Below the pieces are notes generated by a model. The model made no database searches, was not told where the DNA came from, and saw nothing but the letters and a program-made list of their open reading frames with translations. 64,000 bases of DNA from Lentzea guizhouensis (GTDB lineage: Bacteria > Actinomycetota > Actinomycetes > Mycobacteriales > Pseudonocardiaceae): assembly GCF_001701025.1 (NCBI RefSeq), contig NZ_CP016793.1, positions 3,906,001 through 3,970,000 on the forward strand. Reading direction: 5' to 3'. Below, in pieces: positions 59,425 to 64,000 of this stretch. Each line of letters begins with the position of its first letter. Position 1 is the first letter of the stretch. The translations under genes were made by a program, and so were the position numbers.

Positions 59425-61461
59425 TTACGTGAGAAGCAGGTCGGTGACCTCGGCCGCGGTCAGCACCGAGCCGAAGTGCGGGCCCTGCCCGCCGGTCACG
59501 CCCAGCTCCGCCAGCCGGTCCGCCTCGACCTGCGTGCGCACCCCGTCGGCGTAGAGCGGCACGCGCAGGATCGACGCCCACCGCAGCAACGTCACCGAGG
59601 CGCTCTCCTCCACCCGGTTCGCGCCCTCGGCCAGGCCGTGCACCACGGAACCGGTGAACTTCACCCCGCTCAACGGGAGCAGCCGCAGCCGGTCGACGCC
59701 GACGTTGCCGCCGTTCACCTGGTCGAGCACCAGCCCGGTGCCGCGTTCGGCCAGGATCGTCAGCTCCTCCAGCCGCTCGTCGGTCAGCAACGAGGGCACG
59801 CGCTCGGCCAGCTCGAACCGCAGGTGCGACGCGGGCAGGCCGGTCTGCTCCAGCACCCGCGCCACCACGGCCACGAGCTCCGGTTCCTGGCACAGCCGCA
59901 GCGGCAGGTCGACCGTCAGCACCGGCGCCTTCTCACCCAGCTCCGCGCACCAGCGCGCGGCGTGCCCGCAGGCCTCCTCCAGCGCCCAGTGCACCAGCCG
60001 CACGATCATGCCGTTGCCGGAGCTCTGTTCCACGAACGTGTCGGGGCACAGCACTCCGTGCACCGGGTGGTCCCAGACGATCTTCGCCTCCAGCGCGAGG
60101 ACGCGTCCGTCCACCAGCGACCGCAGCGGCAGGTAGTCGACCCGGAACTGGCCCTCCTCCAGCGCGCCGGGGATCGACGCGGCCAGCGCGTAGCTCTCCT
60201 TGTCGCGCCGGTCGCGTTCCCGGTCGTACAACGCCCACTGCGCCTTGCCGTCACGCTTGGCCCAGCCGACCGTCACGTCCGCCGCCCGCAGCAGGTCCGC
60301 CGCGTCACCACCGCGCGCCGCCCCGGCCACGACACCGGCGCTGCAGGTGACGCCCACGCCGTTCGCGCCGATCCAGGTCGGTTCCTCCAGCCGCCGCGCG
60401 AACTCCTCGACCAGCGCGACCACGCCCGCCACGTCGCGCGGGTCCTTGATCAGCACGCCGAACTCGTCCTCGCCGATCCGCGCGACCTTGCCGACGCCCT
60501 CGAACACCGCCCGCAGGTGCCCGGCGACCTGCATCAGCACCCGGTTGCCGACCTCGTGGCCGAACGCGTCGTTGACACCGCGGAACCCGTCGACGTCGAC
60601 CTGCACGAGCGCGAGCGTCTCCGGGCCCTTGGTGCCGACCGCGCCCTCCAGCCAGCCGAGGAACTGCGCCCGGTTCGGCAGGCCGGTCTGCATGTCGTTG
60701 AGGCTCTGCCGGACGAGCTGCGTCTGCAACGCCCGCATCTCGTTCATGTTCTCGATCATCGTGACGAAGTACGGCGGTGACTCGTCGTCCTCGCGCACCA
60801 GCGAGATCGCCATGTGCGTCTGGATCGTCTCGCCGTCGCTGCGGATCATCCGCTTCTCGACCCGGACGTGGTCGAGCTCGGAGTGGACCAGCCGCTGGCC
60901 GATCTCGCGCAGCGCGGCGCGGTCGTCCGGGTGCGCCAGGTCGCGGGCGGTCATCCCGAGCAGCTCGTCGCGCTGGTAGGAGAGCATGGTCTCGGCGGCC
61001 TCGTTCACGTCCACAACGGACCCGTCGAGGTTCACCACCACGATCGGGAACGCGGAGCTCTGGAAGATGGCCCGGAACTTCGCCTCGCTCGCCCGCACCG
61101 CGTTCTCCGCCCTGCGCGTCGCGTTCATCGCGGCCGTGCGGCTGAGCTCCTGCTGGTCGAGCGTGCGGTTGCGCAGACCGTCCGCATACCCCGAGGCGAG
61201 CGCGCCGAGCTGGGCCGGCGTGATCGGGGTGTGCTCGCCCAGGTGCGCGAGCGTCACCTCCAGCGTGGCCGAGGAGATGAAGTCGTTCGCCACCATGGAC
61301 CGCCCGACCCTGCGGGCGTCGTCGACGTCACCGGTGAGCAACCGCTCGACGTAGCCGCCGAGCAGTTGCTCGAGCTTCTCGCGCGTGAGGTTCGCGAGGA
61401 GGGTGTTGGAGATCGCCGCCGCCCAGCGCACGGCGAACTCCCGGCTGTCGACCATGTTCAT
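59425..61461 (-). CDS. PAS-GGDEF-EAL protein with degenerate catalytic motifs
   Basis: A 678-residue protein: an N-terminal helical region (1-115), a PAS domain (about 120-245, including FPIVVVNLDGSVVDVNEAAE), a GGDEF domain with GEDEF in place of GGDEF (ARIGEDEFGVLI), and an EAL domain whose EAL site reads LEAKIVW and whose second metal site, normally DDFGTG, reads QVNGGN. Both c-di-GMP synthesis and hydrolysis are therefore doubtful; it could be a c-di-GMP or GTP sensor. The start at ATG 61461 fits the N-terminus of relatives (VDSREFAVRWAAAI); a TTG at 61614 would add 51 residues. Confidence 0.85.
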   Translation of the reverse strand: MNMVDSREFAVRWAAAISNTLLANLTREKLEQLLGGYVERLLTGDVDDARRVGRSMVANDFISSATLEVTLAHLGEHTPITPAQLGALASGYADGLRNRTLDQQELSRTAAMNATRRAENAVRASEAKFRAIFQSSAFPIVVVNLDGSVVDVNEAAETMLSYQRDELLGMTARDLAHPDDRAALREIGQRLVHSELDHVRVEKRMIRSDGETIQTHMAISLVREDDESPPYFVTMIENMNEMRALQTQLVRQSLNDMQTGLPNRAQFLGWLEGAVGTKGPETLALVQVDVDGFRGVNDAFGHEVGNRVLMQVAGHLRAVFEGVGKVARIGEDEFGVLIKDPRDVAGVVALVEEFARRLEEPTWIGANGVGVTCSAGVVAGAARGGDAADLLRAADVTVGWAKRDGKAQWALYDRERDRRDKESYALAASIPGALEEGQFRVDYLPLRSLVDGRVLALEAKIVWDHPVHGVLCPDTFVEQSSGNGMIVRLVHWALEEACGHAARWCAELGEKAPVLTVDLPLRLCQEPELVAVVARVLEQTGLPASHLRFELAERVPSLLTDERLEELTILAERGTGLVLDQVNGGNVGVDRLRLLPLSGVKFTGSVVHGLAEGANRVEESASVTLLRWASILRVPLYADGVRTQVEADRLAELGVTGGQGPHFGSVLTAAEVTDLLLT

Positions 61462-61676
61462 TGCGCTCAGGTGGCCATTCGTGGGGACCGGTGTGATCTG
61501 CTGATCGATCGTCGGACGCCAATCGATACGCCTCGCAACCCACTTCCGCCAGATTCGGTCGAACGGGTGACTGCTCCGCTCGGTACCACCACCGGGTGTG
61601 GGTCCAACGCTCAAGCTTACTGATCACTTGGAGCCTGTCCAACCGAACCGGGAGTTTCGGTCCGAGTCCCCCGAAT

Positions 61677-62168
61677 TCACTCGATCGAACTAGTGGAATC
61701 AGCAGAGAGCTGCTTTTCGAACGCCAGGTGCGTCACTGTCGAGGGGTCTGCGGCAACGTCGAACAACGGTGTGTAACCGGTGGCCAGGTAGAGCCCCTTC
61801 GCCTCCGGCTGGCGCGGCCCGGTCGTGAGGTAGATCCGGCGGTACCCGAACGCCAGCGCCTCCTCCTCGAGCTCCACGAGCACCCGGCGCGCGAGCCCGC
61901 GCCTGCGGTGCAGATCGTGCGTCCAGATCCGCTTGAGCTCGGCGGTCTCGTCGTCATGGCGCATGAACGCGCCGCCCGCGACCGCCTCACCGGCCTCGAA
62001 CAGCAGGAGGAACTGCCCGTGTGGCGGCTCGAACACCTCCGCGGGCCGTTTCATCTCCTGCGCGCCAGACGCTCCGTACCGGGTCGTGTACTCGTGCGTG
62101 AGGCCGGCGACCAACGGCGCCGCGTCCGGGTCCCACTGCCGGACGCGGCGCACTTCGAGGGTGGTCAT
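61677..62168 (-). CDS. GNAT family N-acetyltransferase
   Basis: A 163-residue acetyltransferase with the GNAT acetyl-CoA site in HDLHRRRGLARRVLVELEEEA and the preceding strand AELKRIWT. The C-terminal YRRIYLTTGPRQPEAKGLYLATGYTP is typical. Substrate unknown. Its ATG overlaps the stop of the SsuD-like monooxygenase (ATGA), so it is co-translated and may act in the same pathway, for example on an amine freed from a sulfur source. That link is inference. Confidence 0.9.
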   Translation of the reverse strand: MTTLEVRRVRQWDPDAAPLVAGLTHEYTTRYGASGAQEMKRPAEVFEPPHGQFLLLFEAGEAVAGGAFMRHDDETAELKRIWTHDLHRRRGLARRVLVELEEEALAFGYRRIYLTTGPRQPEAKGLYLATGYTPLFDVAADPSTVTHLAFEKQLSADSTSSIE

Positions 62169-63262
62169 GCGGCCTTGGCCCGATCCCGCTTCGCGACCTC
62201 CTCGCGCACCAGCGGGATGACGTACCGGCCGAAGTCGATCGCGTCGCCGAGCAGGTCGTACCCGCGCGCCGACAGGATGTCCACGCCCAGGTCGTAGTAG
62301 TCGAGCAACGCCTGCGCCACCGTCTCCGGCGTGCCCACCAGCGCGTTCGAGTTGCCGGCGCCACCGGTGGCCTTCGCGGTGGGCGTCCACAGTGCACGGT
62401 CGAACCGCTCACCGCGCTCCGCCACCGCCAGCAGCCGCTGCGACCCGGTGTTCTCCGGGTTCGTCAGCGAATGCCTGCGGCTGAGCGGCCCGCCGGCCTT
62501 GCGGGCCTCGATCCGCTCGACCGTGCGGTGCGCCTTCTCCCACGCCAGCTCCTCGGTCGGCGCGATGATCGGCCGGAACGCGACCTGGATCCTCGGCACG
62601 TCGGTGCGCCCGGCGTCCTTCGCGGCCTGCTTGACCGACTCGATCTGCTGCGCGGTCTCGGCCAGCGGCTCGCCCCACAGGCAGAAGATGTCCGCTTCGG
62701 CCCCGCCGGCGGCGTACGCGGCGGGGGAGGAGCCGCCGAACGACACGTCCGGGCGCGGCTGCTGCACCGGGAACACATCGCTCACGAAGTCGGCGAACCG
62801 GTAGTGCTCACCCTCGTGGTCGAACGCCTCGCGGCTGGTCCAGGCCTTCTTGACGATCTGGATGTACTCGCGGGTGCGGCCGTAGCGCTCGTCCTTGGTG
62901 AGGTAGTCGCCCTCGCGCTGCTGCTCGTGGTCGGTGCCGCCGGTGATGAAGTGCACGGTGATCCGGCCGTCGCTGATCTGGTCGAGCGTGGCGAACGTCT
63001 TGGCGGCGAACGTCGGGTACGACACGTTCGGCCGGTGGGCCAGCAGGATCTGCAGCTTGTCGAGCTTGCTCGCGAGGTAGGCCGCCGCCGACGCCGGTTC
63101 CGGTGCTCCCGAGCCGTATGCGAACAGCACCCGGTCCCAGCCGTGGTCCTCGTGCGCCCTGGCGAGCCTGATCGTGTAGTCCTTGTCGAACGCGAGGCCG
63201 TCGCGCGGTGTCGTCTCCGACCCGTTGTTCGTGGCGGCGATCCCGAGAAACTCAACTGGCAT
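62165..63262 (-). CDS. SsuD-like flavin-dependent monooxygenase
   Basis: A 365-residue luciferase-like (LLM) monooxygenase close to alkanesulfonate monooxygenases. Marks are VEFLGIAATNNGSET at the start, RPNVSYPTFAAKTFATLDQIS, HFITGGTDHEQQREGDYLTKDERY, and SFGGSSPAAYAAG, all typical for SsuD. It uses reduced FMN and oxygen to release sulfite from organosulfonates, so it belongs to sulfur scavenging. GGGGA lies eight bases before the ATG. No transporter or flavin reductase is adjacent. A short Cys-containing ORF overlaps its start. Confidence 0.9.
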   Translation of the reverse strand: MPVEFLGIAATNNGSETTPRDGLAFDKDYTIRLARAHEDHGWDRVLFAYGSGAPEPASAAAYLASKLDKLQILLAHRPNVSYPTFAAKTFATLDQISDGRITVHFITGGTDHEQQREGDYLTKDERYGRTREYIQIVKKAWTSREAFDHEGEHYRFADFVSDVFPVQQPRPDVSFGGSSPAAYAAGGAEADIFCLWGEPLAETAQQIESVKQAAKDAGRTDVPRIQVAFRPIIAPTEELAWEKAHRTVERIEARKAGGPLSRRHSLTNPENTGSQRLLAVAERGERFDRALWTPTAKATGGAGNSNALVGTPETVAQALLDYYDLGVDILSARGYDLLGDAIDFGRYVIPLVREEVAKRDRAKAA

Positions 63263-63332
63263 GGCCGATTCCCCAGAGCTGGTAGTGGTTTTCCGAGCAC
63301 GCGTTGAGGGAGACGCCCTTCGAGTGCAGCAC
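63252..63332 (-). CDS. Possible leader peptide overlapping the SsuD-like start
   Basis: A 26-codon frame from a GTG at 63332 encodes a peptide with HSKGVSLNACSENHYQLWG and one cysteine. It stops ten bases inside the SsuD-like gene in another frame (its TGA is at 63254-63252), so ribosomes reading it pass over the start of that gene. No good ribosome binding site or -10 box is visible. A Cys-sensing role, parallel to the metY leader, is a guess. Confidence 0.3.
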   Translation of the reverse strand: MLHSKGVSLNACSENHYQLWGIGHAS

Positions 63333-63457
63333 CGTGCGGCGGTGGTCGGCAACGGTGTCCACAGAGCGGGATTTGCTTGCACACGCGGGGTACCGTGGAG
63401 GTGTTCGCGTTGAGGGGCGCGGCTCGTTTCTCGTTGCCCTCCAACGGAAAGACGCGC

Positions 63458-64000
63458 ATGCGCTCACTCGTCGTCATCGGCGGCGGCCCTCGTGCCGCCG
63501 GCCTGCTCGAACGCATCGCCGCCCAGCAACCGGCGCTGGACCTCGTCGTGCACGTCGTCGACCCGTTCCCCGCCGGAGCGGGCCGGGTCTGGCGGCACGC
63601 GCAGTCACCGTTGCTGCGCATGAACTCCATGGCCGAGGACGTCACGGTGTTCACCGACGACAGCTTCACCGGTCTCGGTCCGGTGCGGCCCGGCCCGTCG
63701 CTCGCGCAGTGGTGCGACGTCGACCCGGCCTCGTTCCCGTCGCGGCAGGTGCAGAGCCGCTACCTGGAGTGGTTCTTCTCCCACGTCGTGGCTTCGCTGC
63801 CGCCGAACATCACCGTGCGGGAGCACCGGGCGCGGGCGGTGAGGGCGGTCGGCAACTGGGTGCACCTGGACGACGGCACCTCCCTGGTCGCCGACGTGCT
63901 GGTGCTGGCACTGGGCCACCTGGACGCCGAGCCGGAACCGGAGCACCGCAAGCTCGCCGACCACGCCGCGGCGCACGGCCTGGTCTACGTGCCGCCGCTG
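63458..64000 (+). CDS. FAD/NAD(P)-binding flavoprotein, N-terminal part (runs off the window)
   Basis: The first 181 codons of a protein with a dinucleotide-binding fold at the very start (SLVVIGGGPRAAGLLERI) and the FAD-family middle VVDPFPAGAGRVWR, LLRMNSMAEDVTVF and ADVLVLALGH. It fits the FAD-NAD(P)-binding family (NAD_binding_9 type) of uncharacterised actinobacterial flavoproteins. GGAAAG upstream supports the ATG; an in-frame GTG at 63395 would add 21 residues. It diverges from the SsuD-like gene. The function and C-terminus cannot be judged. Confidence 0.85.
   Translation, partial: MRSLVVIGGGPRAAGLLERIAAQQPALDLVVHVVDPFPAGAGRVWRHAQSPLLRMNSMAEDVTVFTDDSFTGLGPVRPGPSLAQWCDVDPASFPSRQVQSRYLEWFFSHVVASLPPNITVREHRARAVRAVGNWVHLDDGTSLVADVLVLALGHLDAEPEPEHRKLADHAAAHGLVYVPPL

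Overview
This 64 kb window comes from a high-GC actinomycete. The best guess is a Pseudonocardiales member of the Lentzea/Saccharothrix/Actinosynnema type, inferred from gene content and base use rather than from any marker gene. Nearly all sequence is coding. Many genes start directly at a TANNNT-type -10 box without a ribosome binding site, which is the leaderless initiation common in actinobacteria. There is no rRNA, no canonical tRNA, no CRISPR array, no insertion sequence and no obvious prophage, so this looks like chromosomal core with some accessory genes.

Region 1 (1-20 kb): an HTH regulator, an aldo/keto reductase, a secreted ricin-type lectin, a small DUF6104-like protein, the large 2-oxoglutarate decarboxylase/dehydrogenase kgd, an ATP-grasp-like protein, a heterodimeric ABC exporter, an ABC-2 exporter, a DHA2 drug-efflux pump with its TetR regulator, and an NB-ARC/TPR signalling ATPase.

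Region 2 (19-23 kb): alanine dehydrogenase diverges from gcvH and a serine deaminase. The gcvH unit has a glycine riboswitch in its leader.

Region 3 (22.9-25.2 kb) is the most striking part. It holds a Ro60/Rsr (TROVE + VWA) protein gene preceded on the same strand by four tandem Y-RNA-like modules. Three carry a circularly permuted tRNA mimic (T-arm, capped acceptor stem, D-arm) and one lacks it.

Region 4 (25-38 kb): a DedA-type membrane protein, a UbiB-type kinase, a subtilisin-inhibitor-like protein, an SGNH hydrolase, an MFS transporter, an SPFH + NAD-kinase-like pair divergent from an NrtR-type NUDIX regulator, a Gfo/Idh oxidoreductase, metY-metX behind a leaderless Cys-containing leader peptide, and a TioE/MerR regulator divergent from an erythromycin-esterase-like gene.

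Region 5 (38-48 kb): two two-component systems with membrane proteins between them, including an unusual fusion of a phospholipase A2 domain, an acyltransferase-3-like domain and a DUF4383-like domain. Region 6 (48-56 kb): an SGNH hydrolase and a leucine/branched acyl-CoA catabolic operon (carboxylase beta and alpha subunits, acyl-CoA dehydrogenase) behind a perfect palindromic operator, then a convergent AidB-like dehydrogenase. Region 7 (56-64 kb): the tmsA-tmsB pair for 10-methyl branched fatty acids, a PDZ-less HtrA-like protease, a degenerate GGDEF/EAL protein, and a GNAT + SsuD-like monooxygenase pair divergent from a flavoprotein that runs off the window.
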